A stretch of DNA of 64,000 bases, taken from positions 1-64,000 of the forward strand of contig JBAJNM010000006.1 in the NCBI GenBank assembly GCA_036881865.1, given 5' to 3'. The position numbers were made by a program, and so were the translations under genes. This document shows positions 17,510 through 27,067 of the stretch, one piece after another. Positions within the stretch are counted from its first letter, which is position 1; every line of letters begins with the position of its first letter. The notes beneath the pieces were generated by a model. It did not search any database. It saw only the letters and a list, made by a program, of their open reading frames with translations, and was not told the origin of the DNA. The stretch is from Parvularculales bacterium (GTDB lineage: Bacteria > Pseudomonadota > Alphaproteobacteria > JAPOUT01 > JBAJNM01).

Positions 17510-18220
17510 ATGAAATTACCCGTTGGGGAAGTTTTGAGGGAAACCTACGAAGGGGTATTCCTCCATGCAAGAGTTATGGTGGGCCTGATTTGGTATGCTC
17601 TTTTAGCTTATTTTGTGTTGATAGCACTGGAGGAGGTTTATCCGGATTATGGAATTAGCATTCTGACATGGCTGATTTTACCCATGATTTCTGTTCCTTT
17701 GCATCGGTATATTATTGAAGGGGAGCGCAATGCTGGCTGGCATGGCCGCTATCTGTGGTATCTTTTAGCAACGATAGTTTCGTCTTTGCCGGGAATTTTT
17801 CTCATTATAGGTGCAGCGTTTAGTCTACCTTTCCTTGGTGATGCTATAACCTTTGTCGGTGCGGGTGTGTTTCTGCTCTTTTGTTGGGCTACATTTTATG
17901 TTCTCGTGCGGTTAAGCTTGTTGTTACCTCTTACGGCAGTTCGGGGAGGTATCTTTATTAAAGATGCCTGGCAAATTGCTGAGGGAAATTGCTGGAGGTT
18001 ATTCCTTGCTATTGTGGGAGCGACTCTTCCCATACCGCTGATCTCTTTACTTATAGCTGCGCCTGTATATGCTTTCTTAAGCACTGCGGGAGGTGAAGGT
18101 ATTCTTCTTCTTCTGTTTCTTGTCGTTCTTTATATGGTAAATTTCCTGTTTGTTACGTTATTGAGTATTGCTGTCTTAGCCGTTAGTTATCGCCGTCTCG
18201 CGAAGCGCTCTGGGGCATAA
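17510..18220 (+). CDS. Multi-pass membrane protein of unknown function
   Basis: This 236-residue protein has about six hydrophobic segments (roughly residues 22-42, 48-66, 82-104, 110-140, 160-190 and 200-225), separated by short basic loops such as [17 protein letters not shown]. The start METs well with a family-like amphipathic N-terminus ([19 protein letters not shown]). I cannot name the family with confidence; it resembles the loosely defined inner-membrane proteins often listed as hypothetical in alphaproteobacteria. It precedes panB in the same direction with a 31-base gap and may be cotranscribed. Confidence 0.7.
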   Translation: MKLPVGEVLRETYEGVFLHARVMVGLIWYALLAYFVLIALEEVYPDYGISILTWLILPMISVPLHRYIIEGERNAGWHGRYLWYLLATIVSSLPGIFLIIGAAFSLPFLGDAITFVGAGVFLLFCWATFYVLVRLSLLLPLTAVRGGIFIKDAWQIAEGNCWRLFLAIVGATLPIPLISLLIAAPVYAFLSTAGGEGILLLLFLVVLYMVNFLFVTLLSIAVLAVSYRRLAKRSGA

Positions 18221-18251
18221 AAGACGGTATATAAAAATAATAGGGTCTTCC

Positions 18252-19121
18252 ATGTCTGTAGAAACACGCATTAAACGTACCACGGTTCCAGATATTGTAG
18301 CGCGCAAGGGTGGAGAACCTCTTGTGTGTCTTACGACTTATCATGCTCATACGGCACGTCTTATAGACCCTTATGTGGATTTGTTGTTGGTGGGCGATTC
18401 TCTTGGCATGGTCATGTATGGTATGGAGACTACTCTGGGGGTAACACTGGATATGATGATTGCTCATGGGGCGGCGGTTGTGCGGGGTGCCGAACGGGCG
18501 TTAGTGGTGGTGGATATGCCGTTTGGTAGTTATGAGGAAAGTCCGGAGGTTGCTTTTCGTCATGCTTGTCGGGTGATTAAGGAGACGGGATGTACGGCGG
18601 TTAAGCTGGAGGGTGGTGAGCGGATGGCAGAGACGGTCCGTTATCTTGTGTTGCGTGGTGTGCCGGTGATGGGGCATATCGGTTTGACTCCGCAAAATGT
18701 GAATGTTGCGGGTGGCTTTCGGGTAACGGGTCGGACGGAGGATACATGGCCTGCGCTAGAGGCAGACGCTAGGGCGCTGGTGGACGCTGGCGTGTTCGCC
18801 ATGGTACTGGAGGGTATGGCAGAACCTCTGGCGGTCCGCATTACTCATCAGGTTTCGGTACCCACCATAGGCATAGGGGCTTCACCGGCTTGCGATGGGC
18901 AGATTTTGGTGACGGAAGATATGCTGGGATTATCTCCCAAAGCACCGCTTTTTGTTAAGGAATTTGCCTCGTTGGGGGCTGCTATTGCAGGGGCGGCGGA
19001 GGCCTATGGGGCAGAGGTTCGGGCTAGAAAGTTTCCGTCTTCTACTCATGTTTATGGTATGGAGGAGTCTTCTTCTGATTCTTCTAGCCGTCAGGTGAAA
19101 AAAAATAGTTCAATTCAGTAG
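18252..19121 (+). CDS. panB: 3-methyl-2-oxobutanoate hydroxymethyltransferase
   Basis: PanB transfers a hydroxymethyl group from 5,10-methylene-tetrahydrofolate to alpha-ketoisovalerate, the first step of pantothenate synthesis. The 289-residue protein has the TIM-barrel signatures [15 protein letters not shown] (Mg-binding Asp in VGDS), [17 protein letters not shown] with the substrate Lys/Glu, GHIGLTPQ and [16 protein letters not shown]. The tail after KFPSSTHVY is a Ser/Lys-rich extension of about 20 residues. panC is not in the window. A hairpin follows the stop codon. Confidence 0.95.
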   Translation: MSVETRIKRTTVPDIVARKGGEPLVCLTTYHAHTARLIDPYVDLLLVGDSLGMVMYGMETTLGVTLDMMIAHGAAVVRGAERALVVVDMPFGSYEESPEVAFRHACRVIKETGCTAVKLEGGERMAETVRYLVLRGVPVMGHIGLTPQNVNVAGGFRVTGRTEDTWPALEADARALVDAGVFAMVLEGMAEPLAVRITHQVSVPTIGIGASPACDGQILVTEDMLGLSPKAPLFVKEFASLGAAIAGAAEAYGAEVRARKFPSSTHVYGMEESSSDSSSRQVKKNSSIQ

Positions 19122-19160
19122 ATAAGTAACCTCTTCAAGGTTTACGTGGGGAGGCGGCTG

Positions 19161-19193
19161 GGTTATTTTGTCCTTAATTATTAAGGGGTAACC
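19161..19193. repeat. Hairpin between panB and the YfgM-like gene
   Basis: CCTTAA-TTA-TTAAGG forms a perfect 6-base stem with a 3-base loop, enclosed by GGTTA pairing with TAACC. It lies 40-70 bases after the panB stop. No T-tract follows, so it may be a weak terminator or an mRNA-stabilising structure. Confidence 0.4.
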
Positions 19194-19251
19194 TTATCTG
19201 GTTCGTCCTTATAGACTTTATTGTAGCGTATGAAAGATATATGAAAGTGGC

Positions 19252-19983
19252 ATGAGCGATATTTTTCGGGAAGTGGAGCGGGATTTGCGCCGTGAGCGCT
19301 ATATGACCTTATGGCGTAAGTATGGTTTTTATGTCGTTGGTGTTGTTGTTGTGGTTGCTCTTGTGGTGGTGGCCTTTGCGGGGGTACGAAGTTGGACGAT
19401 TTCAACGGTGCAAGAGGCCTCTCGTCAGTATGACCTAGCTGTTAAGAGTCTGGAGGAAGTCAGGAGAGAAGAAGTAGAAGCAACGGAAGATACTATAGTA
19501 GCGGCTAGAGAGACCTTAGCTCTGATTGCAAAGGGGGGGCCAGAGGGGTATAGGACGTTGGCGCAGCTACAAGAAGCGGCTTTGCTTTCGGAAACAGGAA
19601 ATTGGGAAGAGGCGGTTCATCTATATGATATGATAGCCAATAACCGTTCTTTGCCGTTAAGTTTGCGTAATGTAGCGCGGGTACGAGCAGGCTTTGTGAT
19701 GATAGGTAAGGTTGATACGCAAGAGTTACAGGACCGTCTTGGGGATGTTGCTCAATCAGGGCAGCCCATGCGTAATATGGCTCGTGAAGTATTGGGGTTG
19801 GCTAAATTTCTGGCTGGACAAACAGAGCAAGCCCGCTCTTATTATAGTAGTATAATTAATGATCCCAGTTCCCCGTCCGGCTTGTTAGAGCGCGCCTACA
19901 TTATGATGACAGTTTTGGGGCCTAGAGCACCTGCGGGGCAGTTTTCCTCTGATGGATCTTCCTCAGCGAATCCTCCATTTTAA
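19252..19983 (+). CDS. YfgM-like membrane-anchored TPR protein (TPR_21 family)
   Basis: A cytoplasmic N-terminus (MSDIFREVERDLRRERYMTLWRKYG) is followed by one membrane helix (about residues 27-46) and a periplasmic helical repeat domain of about 190 residues. The domain includes LAQLQEAALLSETGNWEEAVHLY, a TPR-like helix pair. In E. coli YfgM associates with the SecYEG translocon and the chaperone PpiD. As in many proteobacteria it sits directly upstream of bamB and der. Length (243) is close to the family norm. Confidence 0.85.
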   Translation: MSDIFREVERDLRRERYMTLWRKYGFYVVGVVVVVALVVVAFAGVRSWTISTVQEASRQYDLAVKSLEEVRREEVEATEDTIVAARETLALIAKGGPEGYRTLAQLQEAALLSETGNWEEAVHLYDMIANNRSLPLSLRNVARVRAGFVMIGKVDTQELQDRLGDVAQSGQPMRNMAREVLGLAKFLAGQTEQARSYYSSIINDPSSPSGLLERAYIMMTVLGPRAPAGQFSSDGSSSANPPF

Positions 19984-20023
19984 GTTCCTGATTAAAAAGA
20001 CCACCTTTGAAAGGATAAGTCGT

Positions 20024-21328
20024 TTGTTACGAATACACGCTTTTTTGATTCCCATTGTCGCGCTAGGGGCATGTTCAGCTCCTTCAGGTCCTATACTTGA
20101 GGGCGAGCGCTTACCCGTTCTGGTTTTTGAACGGCAGTTGGAGGCTGATCCGGGGTTAGCGGCGGAGTCTATCACGTTGCCCTCCGCCAGTGTCAATAAG
20201 GCGTGGCCGCAGGCGGGAGGGAATGCAAGTCACACTATGTATCATCTGGCGGCGGCCAGCACATTGACGGAATTGTGGAGCGTCGATATTGGCACTGGGT
20301 CATCCAGCCGTGGATTTTTAACCGCCCCGCCGATTGTAGCGAACGGTCATGTTTATACACTGGATGCGGGAACAGAGGTTCGCGCCTATGATGCTGAAAG
20401 TGGCTATCTGTTATGGTCAAGAACTCTTGCTCCTGAGGGGGAGGATGAAAGAGAAGGTTTTGGTGGAGCGGTCGCTTATGAGGATGGCCGTTTGTTTGTG
20501 ACAACCGGCTTTGGCCAACTGATAGCCCTTGATTCAGGGACCGGTGAGGTTCTTTGGATGTATGAAGGGGGTATTCCGTACCGTTCGGCACCTACGGTTG
20601 AGGATGGTCGGGTGTTTGCCATCTCTTATGATAATGATTTGAATGCTTTTTCTGCTGTAGATGGCCGGGTCTTGTGGTCATATCAGGGGATTCCCGAAAA
20701 CGCCGGCATTTTGCGGGCAACAAGTCCTGCGGTTTCTGAGTCAGTTGTTGTAGCTCCCTTTAGTTCCGGTGAGATTGTCGCTATGCGGGTGGAAACCGGC
20801 GCTGTGGTTTGGGAGGAGTCTCTTACTTTGACGCAAGCGGGAAGCGATTTGGAGAGTCTTAATGATGTATCCGGCGATGTTGTCATTGATAAAGATAGGG
20901 TGATTGCTATCAGTCATGCGGGCCGCATGGTGGCTGTTAATCTGCGCACAGGTCAGCCTATATGGACGCGCGATATAGGGGGTATCCAGACTCCATGGGT
21001 GGTGGGAGATTATATTTATGTTGTTACGACGGATGCCCAGCTGATTTGTCTGTCGCGGGACAATGGTCGTATTTTCTGGGTAACACAGTTACAGACCCAT
21101 GAGGATTCAGAGGATCTGGAAGATCCGATAGAATGGGCCGGTCCGGTTTTAGCAGGAGACACGCTCTTGGCTGTATCTTCTGCCGGAAAATCTGTTTTGG
21201 TTTCTCCCTATACAGGCGAGGTATTTCGTGAGTTCTCCATTGAAGATGCAGCCTACATCGCACCCATTGTAGCTAATGAGATGATTTATATATTGACCGA
21301 TGATGCAACGTTGGCGGCATGGCGGTAG
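20024..21328 (+). CDS. bamB: Outer membrane assembly lipoprotein BamB
   Basis: BamB is the beta-propeller lipoprotein of the BAM complex, which inserts beta-barrel proteins such as LptD. Repeated PQQ-like blades are seen: GEVLWMYEGGIPYRSAPTV, GRVLWSYQG, GAVVWEESL, GQPIWTRDIGG and GRIFWVTQL. The N-terminus carries a lipobox (LGAC). I prefer the TTG at 20024, with AAGGATAAG just upstream, because it gives a 16-residue lipoprotein signal. An ATG at 19952 would overlap the previous gene and add 24 residues before the signal. It lies between the YfgM-like gene and der, the standard arrangement. Confidence 0.9.
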   Translation: MLRIHAFLIPIVALGACSAPSGPILEGERLPVLVFERQLEADPGLAAESITLPSASVNKAWPQAGGNASHTMYHLAAASTLTELWSVDIGTGSSSRGFLTAPPIVANGHVYTLDAGTEVRAYDAESGYLLWSRTLAPEGEDEREGFGGAVAYEDGRLFVTTGFGQLIALDSGTGEVLWMYEGGIPYRSAPTVEDGRVFAISYDNDLNAFSAVDGRVLWSYQGIPENAGILRATSPAVSESVVVAPFSSGEIVAMRVETGAVVWEESLTLTQAGSDLESLNDVSGDVVIDKDRVIAISHAGRMVAVNLRTGQPIWTRDIGGIQTPWVVGDYIYVVTTDAQLICLSRDNGRIFWVTQLQTHEDSEDLEDPIEWAGPVLAGDTLLAVSSAGKSVLVSPYTGEVFREFSIEDAAYIAPIVANEMIYILTDDATLAAWR

Positions 21329-21406
21329 TAAGCATGTACGCCTAAAAACAGATAATTCACCGCTCTATAATTATAATAGGGGGCTTGTGAGTAAGGTATT
21401 AAGTTT

Positions 21407-22774
21407 ATGTCATTTACGTTGGCTATTGTAGGACGGCCAAATGTGGGAAAATCCACGTTGTTCAATCGGTTGGTGCGGCGGCGTGTTGCGTTGGTGGATA
21501 ATACACCAGGGCTTACCCGCGACTGGCGGGAGGGTCGAGCCCATCTTGGAGATATGTACTTTACGGTTTTGGATACTGCGGGTTTTGGCGATGTGCGGGA
21601 TGACAGCATAGAGGCTGATGCTCAGCGGCAAATGGAGATCGCTCTTTCCCGCGCTGATGTGTGCTTGTTTTTAGTAGATGCCCGGCAGGGATTAACGCCA
21701 CTGGATTATACGCTAGCGGATCGTCTGCGTCGTTTATCTGTACCTATTATTCTAGTGGCTAATAAATGCGACAATGAGAAGGTTGAGGCTTCTGCTGGTG
21801 AGTGTTGGACTTTGGGGTTGGGGGAGGTTGTGCCCATATCGGCGGAGCATGACAGAGGCATGGAGAGCTTGCGGGATTATTTATCTTCTTTTACAGGGGA
21901 GTCTGAAACCTATGATCTGGAAACAGACGAAACAGATGGGGATGACAATGCAGAAACAATTGATAAACCTTTGCGTATGGCGATTATTGGGCAACCTAAT
22001 ACAGGCAAGTCTACGTTGCTGAACCGGTTGTTGGGTATGGAGCGGGCGTTGACAGGGCCGGTGGCGGGGGTCACACGGGACACCATTGAGATTGACTGGG
22101 AGTGGGGGGGGCGTCCGGTACGGATGTTTGATACGGCCGGAATGCGCCATCGGCCTAAAGTCGCTGATAAGATTGAAAACTTGACGGTGGGTGGTAGTCT
22201 GCAAGCTATGCGGTTTGCCGAGGTGGTAGTGCTGGTTATGGAGGCCCTTGCGCCTTTTGAAAAACAGGATTTGCGGTTGGCAGAAAAAGTTGCGGAAGAA
22301 GGTCGCCCGTTGGTTATGGTAGCGGCTAAGGCAGATCTTGTAGAGGATAAAAAATCTCTAGCAGAAGAGTTACGGGAAAAAGCAGATCACTTACTACCTC
22401 AGTTACGCGGCGTGCCTGTGTTGTTGTTATCTTCTCATACGGGTTATGGCATCTCTCGGCTAGCACCAGCGGTTTTTGGGTGCCAAGAACTATGGAACCG
22501 CAAACTGTCAACCTCTCAACTAAACCGCTGGTTAGCGCAAATGACTCGCTGGCATCCACCTCCCACTCTACGTGGGCGGCCCACCCATTTACGCTATATG
22601 ACACAAGCTGGTATCCGTCCACCCTCGTTTGTTGTGTTTGCTAATCGGATAGGCGCCATTACACCCTCATATAAACGTTATTTAGTGAATGGCTTGCGAG
22701 AGAGCTTTGATTTGCTGGGTGTTCCATTGCGCCTGCGCTTGCGCAAGGGGGATAACCCCTACAACCCCTCGTGA
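21407..22774 (+). CDS. der: Ribosome-associated GTPase Der (EngA)
   Basis: Der is a tandem GTPase needed for assembly of the 50S subunit. Two complete G domains are visible. The first has GRPNVGKSTLFN, DTAGFGD and NKCD; the second has GQPNTGKSTLLN, DTAGMRHRPK and the base-recognition motif AKAD. A C-terminal KH-like domain ends in RLRKGDNPY. The 455-residue length is usual. Its stop codon lies inside the end of the convergent SDR gene, a 16-base overlap. Confidence 0.96.
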   Translation: MSFTLAIVGRPNVGKSTLFNRLVRRRVALVDNTPGLTRDWREGRAHLGDMYFTVLDTAGFGDVRDDSIEADAQRQMEIALSRADVCLFLVDARQGLTPLDYTLADRLRRLSVPIILVANKCDNEKVEASAGECWTLGLGEVVPISAEHDRGMESLRDYLSSFTGESETYDLETDETDGDDNAETIDKPLRMAIIGQPNTGKSTLLNRLLGMERALTGPVAGVTRDTIEIDWEWGGRPVRMFDTAGMRHRPKVADKIENLTVGGSLQAMRFAEVVVLVMEALAPFEKQDLRLAEKVAEEGRPLVMVAAKADLVEDKKSLAEELREKADHLLPQLRGVPVLLLSSHTGYGISRLAPAVFGCQELWNRKLSTSQLNRWLAQMTRWHPPPTLRGRPTHLRYMTQAGIRPPSFVVFANRIGAITPSYKRYLVNGLRESFDLLGVPLRLRLRKGDNPYNPS

Positions 22775-23511
22775 ATACGGCGTAGACCTTGCGGTGTTTT
22801 ATAATCTTCCGGTGTTATGCAGAGACCATGACAGGCGCAGGTGGGGGCTGCTAGTTCAACAAAAAGAGGGGTAATACTTTCCGCTGTGGGTAGACTGCTA
22901 GGGTCTTCTCCCGGCATAGCTTTGGCTCGCATGCCGGTGCGTACTGTCCCAGGAGAGATTATATTGATGCGCAAAGACGTATCGCGGGTTTCATGAACCC
23001 ATGTTTTTACCAAAGCATTCAGAGCTGCCTTAGTAACGGAATAAGGCCCCCAATAAGGACGGCATTTGTGAGCTGCATCGGAGGTGGTAAAAATAGCGCG
23101 CCCCCCTTGAGATTGTAGCAAAAGAGTTTCCATAGAGCGTATTAGCTGCCAGTTGGCCGTTAAGTTGGCTTCTATGGTTTGCGAAAAAGCGTCCGGTGAT
23201 ACGTGGGATAACGGAGACAAAGGGCCTAGAACTCCGGCATTGCCTACAAGAATATCCAGCTTGCCCCAGCGTTCGTAGATGATACCACCTAGGCGGTCTA
23301 TGCTATCTCCCTCGGTGATATCTAAGGGGGTTAGAGTTGCCGTACCTCCTACAGAGCGCACTAAATCGTCTGTTTCTTCAAGATCTGCTACGGTGCGAGC
23401 TACGAGTATTACATGGGCGCCCTCAGCGGCCAGAGCAACGGCTACAGCACGTCCAATCCCGCGTGATGCGCCTGTAATAAGGGCTATCTGTTTGTCTAGA
23501 CGTTCGCCCAT
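22759..23511 (-). CDS. Short-chain dehydrogenase/reductase
   Basis: This 250-residue NAD(P)-dependent oxidoreductase has the Rossmann motif TGASRGIGRAV (residues 14-24), NAG at the usual place (VGNAGVLGP) and the catalytic Tyr/Lys in YSVTKAAL. The catalytic Ser lies in FTTSDAAH. Substrate cannot be inferred; it resembles the YciK-like group often found downstream of purF in alphaproteobacteria. It starts 8 bases after the purF stop, so it is the last gene of that cluster, and its end overlaps der tail to tail. Confidence 0.85.
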   Translation of the reverse strand: MGERLDKQIALITGASRGIGRAVAVALAAEGAHVILVARTVADLEETDDLVRSVGGTATLTPLDITEGDSIDRLGGIIYERWGKLDILVGNAGVLGPLSPLSHVSPDAFSQTIEANLTANWQLIRSMETLLLQSQGGRAIFTTSDAAHKCRPYWGPYSVTKAALNALVKTWVHETRDTSLRINIISPGTVRTGMRAKAMPGEDPSSLPTAESITPLFVELAAPTCACHGLCITPEDYKTPQGLRRIHEGL

Positions 23512-23519
23512 TAGGGTGT

Positions 23520-24980
23520 TCAGCCGATTTCAGTTAACAAGGAGAGTTGCTCGGTATGACGGTTGACAGACTGATCCGTCAGGGGGGTTGGATAGTCCCC
23601 TGTGAAGCAATGATCTGTAAATTGTGGACTTACCGGATCGCGCCCCGAATATCCCATGGCTCTATAGAGACCATCTACGGATAAAAAAGATAGGCTATCA
23701 ACGCCAATATGCCGCTTCATGCTTTCCAAGTTGTGTTGAGCGGCTAGGAGTTGTTCTTCTTCTGGTGTGTCAATGCCGTAGTAATCAGGGTGAGCTATAG
23801 GGGGACAGGCAACTCTGAAATGTATCTCTCGTGCTCCTGCCTCATAAAGCATTTGAACAATTTTAATAGATGTAGTACCGCGTACAATACTATCATCTAT
23901 CAAAATAACGCGTCGCCCCCTAATGGCCGTCCGGTTGGTGTTATGCTTAAGTTTGACGCTTTGCTGGCGTATCTGCTGAGTGGGTTGGATAAACGTGCGC
24001 CCCACATAATGATTGCGAATAATGCCTAGCTCAAAGGGCATATTGGCTTCAGACGCATAGCCAATAGCCGCCGGAACGCCAGAATCAGGCACTGGAATAA
24101 CAACGTCAGTATTAGTGTTATGGCTTTCTCTGGCCAATTCTCGTCCCATGGCTTGGCGATGCTCATAGACACTTCTACCGCCCACAATACTATCAGGGCG
24201 GGCGAAGTAGATATATTCAAAGACGCAGGGGCGCGGCTTCATGGGCGGGAAAGGGCGCAGACTTTGTATGCCTTGTTCAGAAATGATAACAATTTCTCCA
24301 GGTTCTATGTCTCGTACGAAATGGGCGCCGATGATATCTAGTGCGCAGGTTTCGGACGCTAAAATATAGGCATCTTCTAATTGCCCTAGAACCAAAGGAC
24401 GGATACCCAGAGGATCACGTGCGCCCACTAATTTCTTTGTGGTCAGCATGACCATAGCGAATGCACCTTCAATTTGGCGTAAACTATCTACTATCCGGTG
24501 AGCTATCCCCGCTATGGGGCTACGGGCTAGAAGATGGAGAAACGTTTCCGTATCACAGGTAGACTGAAAAATAGCGCCGGAGTGCACAAGTTCATTACGC
24601 AGGGTAACTGCATTGGTGAAGTGTCCATTATGGGCGCAAGCACACCCACCACCGACAAGATCTGCAAAGAGTGGCTGTATATTGCGGGCAACACTGCCGC
24701 CAATTGTAGAATACCGCACATGGCCCACAGCACTTCGCCCGGGAAGACGACTTATGGTGCGGGCGTCCGAGAAATGATCACCAACCAAACCGGGTCGTTT
24801 TTCAGAATTAAAATGAGTACCGTCAAAACTGACAATACCAGCAGCCTCTTGTCCTCTATGCTGTAAAGCGTGAAGTCCTAGAACTGATAAAGCAGCTGCA
24901 TCAGGATGATTAAAAACGCCAAACACGCCGCAATCTTCATGCAAGCGGTCCTCTCTCAAGACTGACATATAGTTCACCAT
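23520..24980 (-). CDS. purF: Amidophosphoribosyltransferase
   Basis: PurF makes 5-phosphoribosylamine from PRPP and glutamine, the first step of purine synthesis. The nucleophile is Cys17 in HEDCGVFGVF, so a short N-terminal propeptide must be removed. The glutaminase domain (GLHALQHRGQEAAGI, GHVRYSTIG) is followed by the phosphoribosyltransferase domain with the PRPP loop VILIDDSIVRGTTSIKIV. Of the usual C-terminal cysteine pair of iron-sulfur PurF enzymes only one is seen (TDHCFTGDYP). With purM, purN, guaA, guaB and gmk, the window holds several purine genes. Confidence 0.95.
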   Translation of the reverse strand: MVNYMSVLREDRLHEDCGVFGVFNHPDAAALSVLGLHALQHRGQEAAGIVSFDGTHFNSEKRPGLVGDHFSDARTISRLPGRSAVGHVRYSTIGGSVARNIQPLFADLVGGGCACAHNGHFTNAVTLRNELVHSGAIFQSTCDTETFLHLLARSPIAGIAHRIVDSLRQIEGAFAMVMLTTKKLVGARDPLGIRPLVLGQLEDAYILASETCALDIIGAHFVRDIEPGEIVIISEQGIQSLRPFPPMKPRPCVFEYIYFARPDSIVGGRSVYEHRQAMGRELARESHNTNTDVVIPVPDSGVPAAIGYASEANMPFELGIIRNHYVGRTFIQPTQQIRQQSVKLKHNTNRTAIRGRRVILIDDSIVRGTTSIKIVQMLYEAGAREIHFRVACPPIAHPDYYGIDTPEEEQLLAAQHNLESMKRHIGVDSLSFLSVDGLYRAMGYSGRDPVSPQFTDHCFTGDYPTPLTDQSVNRHTEQLSLLTEIG

Positions 24981-25027
24981 GCCTTTTGTAGATTGATTGG
25001 CTGCTTATTCATGGCTTATAGCACTTA

Positions 25028-25564
25028 TTATATCTGCGGGGGTAATTCTTCTTGGGGGAATTCCTCTGAGGAGGTTTCTCCTGAGAGGGTGTTTGGTAGA
25101 AGAGGGTGGAGAATATTAGCTACAGCCTCTATGGTGGGCAGTAGGCGGAGGCTTTGCATCCAAGCTGGGGGAGGTGTGGGGGTTGTCAGAAAAATAAATA
25201 ACATCCATGCCGCCGCTAACACAAAAACGCCACGGGCTACGCCAAAAAGAAGACCCAACAGTCGATCAGCACCGTTAGCGGTGGTATTTTTCAGGGCAAC
25301 ACTCCAGCGTCCTGTTAGGGAACGTAATAACAGAAAAATAACCACAAAAATGAGTGCTCCTGCCAAACTCTGGGCTACCCACGGAGAAGAAATGACAGGC
25401 AGGAATAATTCTCCTAAAGGGGCAGTTCCAAAAACAGCCGCTACGATAGCCAGAACCCACGAGGCAATGCTCAAAATTTCTTTCAGAACGCCCCGTAAAA
25501 ATCCCACAAAGGCCGATAGGATAATGAAACTGGTTAAGGCAATATCAGGCAAAATTTCGGGCAA
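25028..25564 (-). CDS. cvpA: CvpA family membrane protein
   Basis: CvpA is a small inner-membrane protein first linked to colicin V production and commonly found upstream of purF, as here. The 178-residue sequence has four hydrophobic segments (about residues 5-25, 30-50, 64-86 and 100-125) and the family motif FLRGVLKEILSIASWVLAIV near the start. The C-terminal tail is acidic and proline-rich. Its molecular role is not established. The purF start lies 47 bases downstream. Confidence 0.88.
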   Translation of the reverse strand: MPEILPDIALTSFIILSAFVGFLRGVLKEILSIASWVLAIVAAVFGTAPLGELFLPVISSPWVAQSLAGALIFVVIFLLLRSLTGRWSVALKNTTANGADRLLGLLFGVARGVFVLAAAWMLFIFLTTPTPPPAWMQSLRLLPTIEAVANILHPLLPNTLSGETSSEEFPQEELPPQI

Positions 25565-25618
25565 AGCTCCATATCCCTGTTTGTTTTGCTCTCAGTCCCC
25601 CCGTCTCTAAATTGGAAA

Positions 25619-27040
25619 CTAAGTTGTTGCAACTGAGTCGTCCAGAGCAATTCCTTGACTAAAGTGGCTAAAAAAATCCGGCAAGCTGGCAAAAGTCTCA
25701 ATTGTTATTCCCTCGGGTGTGCTTATTTTGCCCCTTTGCTGGGGCATGAAAATGTGATGAAAGCCTAGTTTTTGGGCCTCTTTTAGACGGATATCGCAAT
25801 GGGCGGGTGGTCGTAAGGCCCCAGATAAGCTGATTTCACCAAACAATGCGCAATGGGGAGGTAAGGAAACGGCTATCGCCGATGAAATAAGGGCGGCGGC
25901 CATAGCAAAATCAGCTGCCGGCTCGGTAACCCTCAAGCCTCCTGCTACGTTGAGATAGATGTCATGGCCATTCAGTTTTAACCCGCACCGAGTATCCAAC
26001 ACCGCTAGAACCATAGCCAGCCGTCCAGCATCGCATCCTACAACGGCCCGCCGAGGTGCGCCGCCGCCCGCTCCGTGAGCTGCTAGAGCTTGAATATCAA
26101 CCAAGACCGGACGAGTGCCTTCAATACTGGCTAATACGGCTGAGCCGGTGACTCGATTCTCGTGATCATCTAAGAAAAGTGCTGATGGCTCCTGAACTTC
26201 TTGTAAGCCGGTATGACTCATTTCAAAGACACCAATTTCATCGGTAGGGCCGTAGCGATTTTTAACAGCTCGTAGGATACGAAATTGATGTGACCGCTCC
26301 CCCTCAAAATAAAGAACGCTGTCAACCATGTGTTCTATAACGCGGGGGCCTGCAATCTGACCATCTTTTGTCACATGGCCTATCAAGACAACCGCCGTGT
26401 TGTGCCGTCGGGCAAAGCGTATCAGGCTTTGAGCACTAGCCCGCAGTTGGGTGATGGCACCAGGGGTAGCGTCAATGTCGTCTCTCCACATGGTTTGAAT
26501 GGAATCAATCACTACAACGCCTCCAGAGTCCATACTCTCAAGGGTTGCTAAAATTGCGGCTAGAGATGTTTCGGCCGCAATGGGCAAGGGGTTATGGATA
26601 AGATCTAGTCGGTGAGCACGCAGACGTATTTGCTCAACTGATTCTTCCCCTGATATGTAAACAGATGGGATGTTATTGGATGCCAGATGCGCCAACACCT
26701 GTAGCAGAAGGGTAGATTTGCCAATACCTGGGTCGCCCCCTACCAATAACACCGACCCTGGTACGATGCCACCGCCGCACACACGATCAAATTCGCCAAG
26801 GCCACTAGCTAAGCGGGGTGGGGGGTCGCCAACACCAGATAAGGAGCCTAGCTCAATGGCTGGCGCTCTTGTGCTAATGGATTTGGTTGCTTTCTTGACA
26901 GCTCCCGGTTCTTGGGGTACTTCTTCGGTTAGGCTGTTCCATGTATTACAGGCATCGCACTGACCTTTCCAGCGAGGGGAGACTGTACCGCAGGATTGGC
27001 ATATGTAAAAAGCGGAACGTGCCATTTTAAGAATACCCAT
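25619..27040 (-). CDS. radA: DNA repair protein RadA
   Basis: RadA is a RecA-like, hexameric branch-migration ATPase used in recombinational repair. The 473-residue protein opens with a four-cysteine zinc finger (CQSCGTVSPRWKGQCDAC). The Walker A loop is GGDPGIGKSTLLLQ and Walker B VVVIDSIQTMW. The RadA-specific KNRYGPTDEIGVFEM motif follows, then the C-terminal Lon-protease-like domain. The start may be at 27040 or at the ATG at 27025 (MARSAFYICQ). It sits between mlaF and cvpA in the leftward cluster. Confidence 0.95.
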   Translation of the reverse strand: MGILKMARSAFYICQSCGTVSPRWKGQCDACNTWNSLTEEVPQEPGAVKKATKSISTRAPAIELGSLSGVGDPPPRLASGLGEFDRVCGGGIVPGSVLLVGGDPGIGKSTLLLQVLAHLASNNIPSVYISGEESVEQIRLRAHRLDLIHNPLPIAAETSLAAILATLESMDSGGVVVIDSIQTMWRDDIDATPGAITQLRASAQSLIRFARRHNTAVVLIGHVTKDGQIAGPRVIEHMVDSVLYFEGERSHQFRILRAVKNRYGPTDEIGVFEMSHTGLQEVQEPSALFLDDHENRVTGSAVLASIEGTRPVLVDIQALAAHGAGGGAPRRAVVGCDAGRLAMVLAVLDTRCGLKLNGHDIYLNVAGGLRVTEPAADFAMAAALISSAIAVSLPPHCALFGEISLSGALRPPAHCDIRLKEAQKLGFHHIFMPQQRGKISTPEGITIETFASLPDFFSHFSQGIALDDSVATT

Positions 27041-27067
27041 CTAGGGGGCTAACCCCAAAAAAGAGAT

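Noticed and set aside
24993-25610. 205-residue plus-strand frame opposite cvpA
   Set aside because: Shadow of cvpA; composition rich in Arg, Lys and Thr as expected from an antisense frame.
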